A stretch of 64,000 nucleotides of DNA. It comes from Spinacia oleracea (lineage: Eukaryota > Streptophyta > Magnoliopsida > Caryophyllales > Amaranthaceae). Below, piece after piece: positions 15,313-24,562 of this stretch (its first letter is position 1; every line of letters starts with the position of its first letter). The position numbers were made by a program, and so were the translations under genes. Where the stretch lies: assembly GCF_020520425.1 (NCBI RefSeq), contig NC_079487.1, forward strand, positions 110,332,141-110,396,140. Reading direction: 5' to 3'. The notes below the pieces were generated by a model. That model did no database searches, was not told the origin of the DNA, and saw only the letters and a program-made list of their open reading frames with translations.

Positions 15313-18300
15313 TTTTGAAAGAGATGTAACCTTGACATAGGAGTTACACTGATTGCTCCAAATCAAATGAAGGTGACCCTCCTGAATTCCCTGAAAGCAT
15401 ATCCTGATTCGGTGGTACAATTTTGCTGCCTTTTCTCAGCAATAGAACTTGTTGTTCTTAGGTTTTTCAAAATTAATTTTATTGTCTTGTATGAAGTATC
15501 TGTTAATTATAATTATGCTTGATTATCTATGGTATTTTTTCAAAATGATTATACATCATTTGAGATGTTGCACCTGCTTTCTTCCAGGCGTATAGGCACT
15601 TCTATGTTCTTGCTACAGAAGCTCGCTGGATTCAAACAGTTGATGTTGACACTGGTCTACCAGTGTATGCCCCTCTTGAAATTACTGTAAAAGAAACTGA
15701 ACATCATGCAGAGACAAGTTTCTGTGAGGTCACACCTTGCCTTCTTCCAGAACGCGCCATTGTAAGTTTAGAGATCTTTCAAAATTAGGATACGCTTTAG
15801 CTATTAAGTACTTATTATATAACATTGAAACAATTGAATGAGACAAAGAGGAAGAAAACATCAAATAGCAGTTCATTGTTACAATATTTCTAGAAACCTC
15901 AAGTTTGAATATCTTAATCCTGGCACTTTCCACTTGGTAGGTTATTTTAATGATCTCAATATTTATATTGCTTACAGCTCAAAAGTGTTCGTGTTTGTGG
16001 TCCAAGGTACTGGCCCCAAGTCATAGAGCTTACTCCTGAAGGTAGTATGTTTACTTTTATTGCTTAATTTTCTCAAGAAATGAATTATAAAAAATAGATA
16101 TTTTAATTTGTTTTGATGTGTTATTCTCACAGATAAACCTTGGTGGCTTACTGGTGACAAAGATCACCCATTTAATTCTGGTGTTCTTTACATCAAAAGA
16201 AAAGTTGGAGCTTGTTCTTATGTGGATGATCCTGTTGGATGTCAGTCATTAATATCTAGAGCCATGAACAAGGTATGTTTTTCATGAATAAAATACTAAT
16301 TTTTTTGTTGGTCCCTATTGTGATCATAATTTGATGTTTAATAGTTTTGCTAACATTTGCGTCTATAGGTAACTAGAATTTGTTTATCCTTGTGCAGGCA
16401 TTTAGTTTGACAAGCATGCTAGGTTATGCTTCCAAAATCAATAGGCATCCTGAACCAGGTTCTAGTAATGTCGATCACCTGGTCAGCACATTTTCGTCTG
16501 ATCCAAGCTTAATTGCTTTTGCTCAGCTTTGCGGCAACTCTTCCTGGAACAGCAGGTAAAATGTGGAACTGCAATGATGCAATATTTCCTTTTTCCTTGA
16601 ATAAAGGATCAAATAAATAAATATATTTTTCCTTGAAGGTGTCTGTTTTTCAAATTCATGGTTCTGTTAGATGATGTGAAATTCTCTTGTTATTTCTGAG
16701 ATGTTATCAAATGATTCCCGCTGCAACATATGGTACTTATGTATTCTGGCAAAAGCATCTAGCTTGTTTTATTGTGCTTGGTTTCGTATTCGGTTTCAGA
16801 GTTGCATGGCCTTTCTGAGTTTCTTGAGGGTGAAATATGTTGTGGCTAACGTTATCTTAATTGAGTAGATGCTGAAAGGGGTATGATAATTTGTGACATA
16901 TCCATGACCAACTCATTGTTACAGAAACCAATTTAAGTAATCAATCGAATATGCAAATTTCCTTCCTAAATTGGGTTTGGAGGTTGGATAATTTTTGTTT
17001 TGTTTTGTTTTGCAAATGTTTGGGGGTTTACAAGCTTTTATATAAGGCGGTCTTACACAAAAGACAACATTGGTGTTGTATAAGTTAAGCAATGGAACCA
17101 ATTAGTTAAGCACTACAACCAATTAGTTAAGCAATGAAGCTAATTAGTTAAGCACTAGAACTAATTAGTTAAGCAATGGAACCAATTAGTTAAGCAATGA
17201 AACTAATTAGTTAAGCAATGGAACCAATTAGTTAAGCACTAGAACCAATTAGTTAAACAATGAAACCAATTAGTTAAGCACTAGAACCAATTAGTTAAGC
17301 AATGAAACTACTTAGTTAAGCACTTGAACCAATTAGTTAAGCAATATAACCAATAAGTTAAGCAATCAAAGTGGTCTTTTCGGTAAGGCAGACTTACCCA
17401 AAAGTTGCCGTTGTGGGTTAGATATGCATAACCTTACTCTTGTTATGGCTGAGTGACTGTTTCCTACACTATTTTTAGTACGGAATCTGTGCTTTGGTAA
17501 TTAACTACTTGTTTGTCTGGGCAACAGGTCAGATGTTGATTTCCAGGAATTTTGCTTGCAAGTTTTATTTGAGTGTGTCAGCAAGGACAGACCAGCTCTT
17601 TTGCAGGTATAATTTGTCTGATATTTCTTGCCTTAACATAAATCACTGTGGTAATGGGATATGGGATAAGTTTTATGTGGATTTTCCTGCTTATAATTCT
17701 ATTACCTTCACTGCGTTAGTTGGCAGAATAATGGAAACATATTTGGCAAGATGTTGTGACACTATTATTTTTATGTTTATGATACCAATGCTGAATGCTA
17801 TGCAGGTCTACATGTCTTTGTATACAATGATTAGATCAATGACTGACCAGGTCACAGGCGACATCGTCACCTTTTCTGATTCCCTCTCCATATCTAGTTT
17901 GAAGGTAACATGTCCACCAGAAACTGCTGTTTGTCGTACAGTATTATTAACAAAACAAAACAAATGTGGAGAAACAAAATCAGTAGTTACATTTAGATTA
18001 CTAACAGTTGCTTGATGATGGAGACTTTTCTTTACATTTGAATGCCTTTTTTCCACTTGAAAGATCTTAAATAAAACTTTTGATAATGAAGTTCTGGCTA
18101 TTGTTTCTCCTTTAAACCTGGAGGTACACTAACTTGTCAAGAGTGCTCATATATTGGCCTACTAGGCTACTATTATAATATGGGTCTTTCCATTTCATCA
18201 TATAGTATTATGAATTTCTTATGAATGCAGCTTGTAGTAGCCTACAATGAGGCCTTGCTGAGAGGAAGATTATCCTCGTCGAGATATGGCATTGTTCAAT

Positions 18301-18605
18301 CAAATTTTCTAGGGTCTCTGAGAAAGCGCGTAGAGGAGCTCTTCAGCTGTTCCCATGAAATGCAAACTGATTTACGCAACTATTGGACTTGTGGGAAATG
18401 GCCAGATGATAAAAAGTGTTATATACTATTATCTTGGTACCTTCAGTGGTATTGTGTACCGTCTCCATCTGTAATCCAAACAACAATAGAGAGATTAAAG
18501 CCCAAACTCAGGAGATCCTCTGCAGCCCCTCTTTTGCGGTTAGTGTTTCCTCGGATTCATGTCAGAGTGATTTCTGAGATGGATAAAATGTTGATTTCTT
18601 CCTAG
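1..18605 (+). CDS. APC1: Anaphase-promoting complex subunit 1 (APC1), C-terminal part, 5' partial
   Basis: APC1 is the large scaffold subunit of the anaphase-promoting complex/cyclosome, the E3 ubiquitin ligase that degrades mitotic cyclins and securin. I read 19 exons: 270-341, 1241-1312, 2037-2130, 2197-2285, 2405-2458, 2594-2671, 8348-8469, 8555-8715, 13151-13227, 13299-13412, 13512-13613, 14710-14850, 15588-15761, 15978-16041, 16133-16272, 16398-16555, 17528-17606, 17806-17904 and 18231-18605. All junctions are GT...AG and the joined frame is 2265 nt, 754 residues plus stop. The plant family is about 1,700 residues, so upstream exons lie left of the window. Recognisable blocks are the PC-repeat (proteasome/cyclosome) region, e.g. 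SAALMSLGLLFEGSAHPQTM, then EREGYAVSAGFALGLVALG and TAPGAIIALALLF, followed by the conserved C-terminal domain (EARWIQTVDVDTGLPVYAPL; CLQVLFECVSKDRPALLQ). The frame is intact despite introns of 5.7 kb (2672-8347) and 4.4 kb (8716-13150) swollen by transposons. It converges on the GH9 gene. Confidence 0.95.
342..1240. other. APC1 intron, no element recognised
   Basis: This 0.9-kb intron between the first two APC1 exons in the window is T-rich. I found no terminal repeats or coding potential in it. The first 269 bases of the window also look intronic, ending in a T-rich acceptor tract before 270. Confidence 0.6.
2672..4973. other. 5' part of the large APC1 intron, unassigned AT-rich sequence
   Basis: The left part of the 5.7-kb intron has no open frame and no terminal repeats that I could pair. 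Around 4190-4560 there are several TTTGGT/ACCAAA-type inverted words, such as GGTGTAAACCACACC, which hints at a decayed MITE, but ends and target duplications could not be set. Confidence 0.4.
4974..5053. repeat. (TA)n microsatellite
   Basis: About 40 uninterrupted TA dinucleotides inside the large APC1 intron. It abuts the 3' side of a LINE-like remnant that reads on the minus strand, so it could have grown from that element's tail; this is inference. Confidence 0.95.
5054..5800 (-). mobile_element. Possible LINE (non-LTR retrotransposon) 3' remnant
   Basis: On the minus strand, broken frames across 5200-5480 resemble the C-terminal zinc-binding region of plant LINE reverse transcriptases: a Cys-x-x-Cys-like start followed by KEEE, and then a segment reading VWNCTWKDKNQRNFQD, which recalls the IWKERNRRIFQ-type motif of that region. 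Frames are shifted and interrupted, so it is non-functional. The assignment rests on remembered family patterns and is weak. The 5' limit is set by the Harbinger-like element that starts at 5803. Confidence 0.3.
6170..6892 (-). mobile_element. Non-autonomous Helitron nested in the Harbinger-like element
   Basis: Read on the minus strand, it begins TCTGTATATATA at 6892 and ends in ACTAACTAG at 6170. Just before the end is a GC-rich hairpin, CCAGGGC-ATC-GCCCCGG with one mismatch. The host bases on either side are A and T. A TC start, a short 3' hairpin, a CTRR end (CTAG) and insertion between A and T with no duplication are the Helitron hallmarks. It is 723 bp and has no Rep/helicase frame. A TA microsatellite (6860-6889) lies at its 5' end. 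Confidence 0.65.
6656..6790 (+). mobile_element. Possible tRNA-derived SINE fragment
   Basis: The words GTGATGGTTGAGAC and, about 35 bases later, GAGTTCAAT sit at the spacing of RNA polymerase III A and B boxes, followed by T-rich sequence. It lies inside the Helitron. No target duplication was found, so this is tentative. Confidence 0.25.
7327..8347. other. Right part of the large APC1 intron, nothing recognised
   Basis: About 1 kb of T-rich intron sequence with no paired terminal repeats or coding potential. It ends at the acceptor before the exon that encodes TESEVIVSRLSIP. Confidence 0.5.
8716..10266. other. APC1 intron, unassigned
   Basis: The first 1.5 kb of the 4.4-kb intron. It is T-rich with a G-rich patch near 9270-9320. 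No gene or element could be supported. Confidence 0.5.
10267..10823. mobile_element. GC-rich inverted-repeat element built of AAGGCGC words
   Basis: A roughly 550-bp block whose left end (GGATTTAGT...GCCTAGGCACAAGGC...GGCGCGCGCC) mirrors its right end (GGCGCGCCTAGGCTCAAGGC in reverse, closing with ACTAATCC). It carries many AAGGCGC/GCGCCTT words, in sharp contrast to the AT-rich intron around it. A clear target duplication was not found, so the superfamily is undetermined. It may be a decayed MITE or a foldback element. Confidence 0.45.
10824..11445. other. APC1 intron, unassigned
   Basis: About 620 bases between two elements with no supported gene. Short open frames on the plus strand have no recognisable domain and no splice context. 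Confidence 0.4.
11455..12738. mobile_element. Mutator-like element (possible Pack-MULE) with ~130-bp terminal inverted repeats
   Basis: Ends starting CGGATTTTTCATGAAATACC are mirrored at the right end over roughly 130 bp. They are flanked by a perfect 9-bp target duplication TAAATTTTT (11446-11454 and 12739-12747). Long terminal repeats plus a 9-bp duplication define Mutator-like elements. There is no transposase. The interior is richer in GC than the intron: one plus frame near 11960-12150 reads VDSGELADSPATIVVVGG before a stop, and 12350-12450 holds a direct repeat encoding EEGERE-like words. This composition could reflect a captured host gene fragment, whose source I do not recognise. Confidence 0.8.
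15282..15318. repeat. (TA)n plus T-run microsatellite
   Basis: A TA dinucleotide run followed by a homopolymer of about a dozen T, within an APC1 intron. Confidence 0.85.
17083..17376 (+). repeat. 21-bp minisatellite, 14 units, in an APC1 intron
   Basis: Fourteen head-to-tail units of 21 bp with consensus AACCAATTAGTTAAGCAMTRG. Units ending in CAATGG/CAATGA and in CACTAG/CACTAC are interspersed, giving an irregular higher-order pattern. The array lies between AAGGCGGTCTTACACAAAAG (about 17045) and AAGGCAGACTTACCCAAAAG (about 17384), which are near-identical direct flanking copies. This suggests that array and flanks belong to one repeat. Confidence 0.9.
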
Positions 18606-19235
18606 TAAAGGTCATGTCACGGCTTCTTAAGTTATCTCTAAATGTCACACTAAGGCGTTCATGAGTTCACTGTATGTGGCGAACCTTAGTTGGGCTCTTC
18701 CGAAGCATTATTGGGCAGAGTTGCTCCCATGTACAAGCAATACAGATGCTTGTAAAATATGTGGAAGTTTTCAGGTTTTAAGCCAAATGTTATGTTTGAA
18801 ACTGCGGCGAGTTTCTTGATTCAACCCGCATAAATGCTATATTCGAGGTTAAGAGCCTGACAATGTACATTAACCCGATGTATCTTCAAGTGTAGTTTAC
18901 CATGTAAGTTATACCTGACCAATTCTGTCAATGTATTGTAGGAAGTAGGAGTTACTGATTTTAGGACTTCTGTCTCCAGAAGTGGAGACTAATGTAATTC
19001 AACTCTTCAAAAATAAGTTAATGAAGTGAGGAAATTGTTCGTTGCTTCACATTTTTTATTGAATTATCCAATTAATTGTGAAGTTTAGCATTCATTTTGA
19101 CTAATACTTCGTATTAGATTGCGTAAACTCTATCAACCAAGTTTCAAACTTTTATTTATTTCATATGTATTAATCTGACACTAAGTTTTACATGAGATGA
19201 ATGTAGGTCAAAAAATCTCCTAGTTGTATTCAAGT
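18606..19235. other. Convergent 3' intergenic region between APC1 and GH9
   Basis: 630 bp hold the 3' ends of two genes that converge. No other open frame or repeat is evident. Exact polyadenylation sites cannot be set from sequence alone. Confidence 0.6.
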
Positions 19236-22200
19236 TCAATTGATCCTAGCTAGTACCCCAACAAGGCCAGCAGAGTTAGCAGTGGCAGCTTCAGCCATCT
19301 GAAAATCGTTTCTATCATCAACATAGTTATCATTTTTATCCGGACCACCCACAATCGCCCCGACCAATATATTTGGGTTAGGTGTGTCCTTATGAAACCA
19401 ATTGAACCCGTCTTTACACCCAACTGGTGTTGGATCCTTCTTGATAGACACAATTGAGGCTCCTCTGTGATGCACCTTTTGTGGGTAGTTCGACCCATAA
19501 CCCACCATGTAGCTCATTTTCTTCGGGTTGGATCCTAAAATGTAGTCAACCTAGTAACCATGAAACACAGGGTTATACTTATACCAACTTATAAGTACAG
19601 TAGTATTAAGCACTAATCTAATTAATTAGATGTGAAAAATCATACCTGTGATCTAGCAACAGCAATAAGTTGAGAAGGATTGACCAAGGCAGAGGGGCAT
19701 TTTAGTGATTTCCCTGTCGCTGAGAGGTAATCAGCATAAACTGTGATGGCTAAAGAAGCAGCAGTTGTATACTGGAGATTATCCCATTCATTAAACCATA
19801 ATAATCCACCACTTGTTTTAAAAATGTTGTTATTGCCTTTCTGTAAACAATTGCACAGGAACTGCTCTGCTTCAGCATTGTAATTACCCCAATTCCCTGA
19901 GTTTGGCACCTTCCCCTCTAATACTTGCTGCATAAGAGGGAGTATTAAGTATTAACACAATTGAAATTGTTCAATTAGCACAAAATACAATAAAGACACA
20001 AACAATCGAGTCACAACTCTAAGCAAGGTAAAACTACGTGTAACATACAACGATTGCACTGATATTTTCGGATCCTACCACATGTACACCTAGTGTATAA
20101 GGTACACCATGCCTTTCTATTAGTTGAAATGTCATATTTATTGTCTTTCATTCTCATTTTTAGTGGGTTTGATGACGTGTCAACAAATTAATGATGGTGT
20201 ACATGAGAATCTTGTACATTAGGCGTACATGTAGCCTTTTCCCATATTTTCTAAAAAAGTATGGTAAATAATAAGTAGGTACCTTGGCAAGAAGAACTTG
20301 AGCACCAAGAAACTTGTCGTCCCAAGAGAACATCGATCTAGGGCCTTGATTACCCTGAAAGTTCCCTATAAAGTCATGGTAGATTTTCTCTCCAGTAGCT
20401 CTTTGTAGCCATGCAGCTGCCCATAATAACTCATCCTGCATCATTATATAATTAATTACTATTAATTTCTCCATTTTTTTTATAATTTTTTTGCAAAGAT
20501 ATTTCTTTATTACCTGAAAACCACTGCTCGAGTAGAATTTTGTAACTGATTGAATACTGTCCGAATATTTTCCTTGGTGAGTCGTTGCAAAATTAAACAA
20601 CTGTTCACGTGAAAATCACAGTAATCAGCAATGAATAAATAATAATTCAAAAATATCAACCACAGAAAAAAAAAAAAATCGAACTTTCGATTTTGTACCT
20701 TAAAGATAAGTACAATCGTGTGAGATTTTGTTTAGAATCATGTCAATATATAAATCTTCTTAATATCAACTTTTTATAAATTTTAATGAAACCAAATATA
20801 AGGTGATTATCGATATTATGCGTTAAAAAATTGAAAAAAAATAAATGGTAAATCTTTTCTAATACTAAGAAAGTATACTAATATAGGACCTTCATCTTAC
20901 TAACAATGAAAAATATATTTAATTTTTTAATTAAATATATTTAATATATTTAATTACTAAATATTTTGATCAAATCACCCTAATCAGTGGCGGAGCTTCC
21001 ACGGGGGCCATCTGGGGCCTGGTCCCCGGTACAACCCAAAAAGAAAACTAGTTGTATAGGCTTAGTAGTAATAGCCCAACAAAAAAAAGTAATGCGGCCC
21101 AAACTCTTCATTGGTTCTTTAAGTATTTCAGTATTTGTGTTTCCCAACTTCCTCCACTATAAAGTATCTGGGACCCACATGGGATGTCATAGATACGCGC
21201 ATCTTATAGACTCCTATTAGAAGTAGTCTAATAGTAGCCTTTCTTATTTGTTTTTACTTTTTTTATATGTATATTTTTTTTTTGTATTTTTTGGTGTTTG
21301 AGAAAGAGAACTGGAAGAGAATATGTACGGAGTAGCAACTTTCGTCAATACTCAACTCATAAGCTTTTGTTGTTATTTATTTATTTTATTTTATTTTGAG
21401 TAAAAGCTACTATTTTAGTAAATATTTCATAATACGAAGTAACACTTTTTTAAAAAAATTGGAAATAATACCTCACTTATTTTTTTTTATTATTAATATT
21501 TAGTTAAGACCTATATTTATGTTACGTGTGTAAGTTTTAATTGGCCCCCCGAAAGAAAAAGTTTCAAGATCCGGCACTAACCCTAATAACATATCAAATA
21601 TTTGGCAAAATCAACCTTTAATATATCGAATATTTTAGTCAAACATATAACGAAGTATAAAAATTAGTCAAATAATTTTAGAATATCAGTACACGCACGG
21701 TGTAATAATTACTCACCTGTTTTGCATGAGCAAGAAGCAAGGATGAATATTTAGGATCAAGACGGTGAAAAGCAATGGAAGCAGCGGCTAGAGCGGCGGA
21801 GGTTTCAGCGGCCAAGTCGGAGCCAGGGTTAGACTCATCGATCTTGTACACCGTCCTAGGCGTAGTCATGTCTTCAGGCCTTTGCCAGCAGTCGTGATCA
21901 GAATCCCCGTCGCCGACACCGGCGTAAAGGAGGTTGGGTTGAGGGTGAGCCTTGATGAAATAGTCAGTGCCCCATTTGATAGCAACCAATGCATTTTGTA
22001 GCTCATTATGAACCTTAAGGTGGTTGCCATACTCAACTACACTCCATGCAAGTAGGGTTACTGTAAATGCCATTGGGAGCCCGAATTTTACGTTGTCCCC
22101 TGCATCATAGTATCCTCCTACTAGATCAACCTGCATCTATATATGCACGTTTAATTTGTTCAATCATAAATCCCTAGCTTGTCAAAATTTAACATACTTT

Positions 22201-22925
22201 GGTATATAGGAAAACATAAGGGACATATTATACCTCTGTTCCTTAAATTTCTTTACATATACATACCGAGACCAATTTAACAAGATCTTACATGATATAT
22301 AATGTTTTGATGTATATAATAGTCCAAATTTAGGGTCACATTTTTTCATACTTTCGACATATATATTCCAAGGCATAAAAAACTTTCATGAACGAAGGTA
22401 GTACATGCGAAAATAGAAAAGTTGATTGAATATAATAAAAATATGGATAAATTATGAAAAACGCGTAAGAAAATGAGGTGAATATAAGAAAAAAAAAAAC
22501 TAAATAAAGTAAAAGAAAGTGAGTGAAAATTGTAAATACTGTGGGATAAGACAGATGATATAGTAAATTCTCATGTTCACGAATAAAATAAAGCAAAGTG
22601 TAAAGAATATTAAGAAACAGACTAAAGTGAAAAGTGTAAAGATCCGTTTCAAACGCAGGTAGTATGTAATAAAAAGTTGAGGAAGGAGACATGAGTAAGT
22701 AGATAATTAATTGGTACGTACGCCGGCATCATGGCCATCTTTCAAACCGGAGTTGCCGCGCCATATAACACGTTGATGAGCAGGCAATGTGCCTGATCTT
22801 TGAGCTTCAAAGTATAACAAAGAATTGGTTAAAGCTTGTTTATAGTTTATAGAACAAACAACTCCATCAACAACAACATAAATTAACACAATTAGCAAGC
22901 TTATGTTATTCCTAACTGATGCCAT
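19236..22925 (-). CDS. Secreted GH9 endoglucanase (endo-1,4-beta-glucanase, class B type)
   Basis: It hydrolyses internal beta-1,4-glucan bonds of the cell wall. Exons on the minus strand are 22722-22925, 21717-22130, 20514-20600, 20283-20435, 19646-19927 and 19236-19550. All are phase 0 and join to 1455 nt (484 residues). Residues ~8-25 ([16 protein letters not shown]) form a signal peptide, and mature GH9 starts about [20 protein letters not shown]. Catalytic-site features are DAGDN at 77-81, the HHRG motif at 407-410 and the C-terminal acid Glu467 within [17 protein letters not shown]. The family usually reads EPATY there, so the Pro and Tyr are changed while Glu and both Asp (458, 459) remain. 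It ends at LVGVLARIN with no CBM49 tail, so it is not class C, and it has no membrane anchor of class A. Introns carry a hAT element and a small MITE. Confidence 0.95.
20068..20244 (-). mobile_element. Small MITE with TGTACACCTA ends (family also at 46594-46770)
   Basis: Ends CACATGTACACCTAGTGTA and, in reverse, TACATGTACGCCTAATGTAC face each other about 175 bp apart in GH9 intron 4. The interior (GTCTTTCATTCTCATTTTTA, CAACAAATTAATGATGGTGT) matches the copy near 46594-46770 in opposite orientation, so this is one repeat family with two copies in the window. Target duplications were not clear. Confidence 0.75.
20985..21579. mobile_element. Non-autonomous hAT element
   Basis: The left end CAGTGGCGGAGCTTCC and the right end, in reverse TAGTGCCGGATCTTG, are imperfect inverted repeats with inner GGGGGCC blocks. 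They are flanked by a perfect 8-bp duplication ACCCTAAT (20977-20984 and 21580-21587), the hAT signature. At 595 bp there is no transposase. It sits in GH9 intron 2 without touching splice sites. Confidence 0.85.
22131..22721. other. GH9 intron 1, nothing recognised
   Basis: About 590 bp of AT-rich intron with splice ends GTACGT...GATGCAG on the minus strand. No repeats with paired ends were seen. Confidence 0.5.
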
Positions 22926-23841
22926 CTTTTGGAATAATACAATGCAAATGAACTACAAACTGCATTCAGAATTATTCTTATAGGACATATATATATATAG
23001 TTCTACATGATTATCAATTTTGTATCAAACGGATTATTTGCGATCCTTTTCCTTCTTTTATACGATTTTATTTACCAATTCAAGTATATTTACCATTTTC
23101 ATTTGATCGCACTAGCTATTGGCACTCATTCATATTTATTCCTAGATGATATCCTTCCTTAATTGTTTCTCCTTATACTAAAGAAATTTTGACATTCACT
23201 AGTTTACGCCCACTTTTTTTTAGGGGGTTTACCCCCACTTATTCGGAGTATTACTAGTGTTTATACACGCTATCAATGAGTGATATTTTATATGATTATT
23301 GTAATTTTATAAAATAAATATGTTATATGATATTGTAATTTTATAAATCTAATTGCAAGGTGGTGTATGTACGTACGTACATCATTATTAAAGGTACGTA
23401 CTTAAGACGATTTCACAGTAACATAAGGTATGCCATGATTTCACTGTATTAGTCAAACTTTTGAATATCCATATCAAAATTAATGTATAAATTATAAGTT
23501 ATAAATGTAAACTTCTTTGTTTATTTAGTTAGCAAATAAATTAAAATATCCCCTTCCTTCCAATGTAGCAATATATTTTGCACAAATAAACTAAGATTTA
23601 GCGGAATTGAGTATAATGAAGATTCATGAATCTCTTTTATGAAATAAATAAACTTGGTAATCTGTATGATATGGTTCTCTTATTATACATGAAATCACTT
23701 TGGACTTGTGTATATTTGAAATTTTGGATTGCTTGTTATCAAATCAAATAAACATTTTTAATTTCAATTCATCCCTAGCAATGTAGTTGGTATAATCTCG
23801 GTGATAGCGTACTTGAGACTTAAAATTGAATATAGTTTACA
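22926..23841. other. Intergenic region upstream of GH9, unassigned
   Basis: AT-rich sequence that holds the GH9 promoter side. No open frame with recognisable content was seen. A short GTACGTAC palindromic repeat is near 23369-23382. Confidence 0.5.
22985..23000 (-). promoter_or_regulatory. Candidate TATA box of the GH9 gene
   Basis: On the minus strand CTATATATATATATG lies about 60-75 bp upstream of the GH9 start codon, a plausible position for a plant TATA box with a short leader. A simple TA run cannot be excluded. Confidence 0.35.
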
Positions 23842-24216
23842 GCCTTGTTCGGCAAACTAGTGGTAACAGGTAGTGTTTAACGGTTGAGTAGCAAGTAACG
23901 ATCAATAATAGAGGGTATGGGTTAATCGTCAAAGTAGAGGGTAACTAGTACGAGTGTTAGGTAAAAGTAGCGGTTGAGATTGTAAAATACAGTAAAATTT
24001 ATATACTTCTATATTGTTTAAAACTTTGTTACGGAGTATAATTTTATCAAACACTTCCGCTACTTTCAAACACTACTATTTTTAACGTTTGACAAAAGCT
24101 ACTCAACAGCTACCTCTACTGTTAACCGCTACCTCACTAAAGACTTGCAAATTTTACAAATAGCGTTTTAATTAAATACTTTTAAATAGGTCAAAAAACT
24201 AACACCGAACACGCCC
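23842..24216. mobile_element. Candidate MITE with GTTGAGTAGC-type inner repeats
   Basis: The left end GCCTTGTTCGGCAAACTAG faces a right end that reads GGGGCGTGTTCGGTGTTAG in reverse. Inside, GGTAGTGTTTAACGGTTGAG on the left is mirrored by AACAGCTACCTCTACTGTTA on the right. The length is about 375 bp. No convincing target duplication was found, so its class is open; the ends look hAT- or Harbinger-like. Confidence 0.4.
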
Positions 24217-24562
24217 CACATCACCGCCCCATTTTGCACCCATAAAAACATCATCGACATCGAATTGATCTCTTGGAGCAAAAACTCCTCTATACATTTC
24301 TTTTACTACCACTTTTATTGCTTCTAGTAGAATCGATCATACAGTATATTACACTCTCAATTTCTTTCTTTCAATTCAGGCGATTTTCGCCCTGATTTTT
24401 GAAAAAATCAAAACACATATTTTCCCCCTTTCTACACAACAGGAGAGCAACGTTGCAATCCTATACATTAATTTTCAATAATCGACGACTTCACAAAAAA
24501 TTGGACATTTTTAGTAATTAAAAAATGAAAAAAAAAAAAAAAACTAGAAACAAGTGTGACGG

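Noticed and set aside
17083-17376. Regular repeat array considered as a CRISPR
   Set aside because: Units are contiguous 21-bp repeats with no unique spacers, in a plant intron.
17494-18015. Open frame of 173 residues
   Set aside because: Read-through of two APC1 exons and the introns around them; splice sites at 17606 and 17904 cut it.
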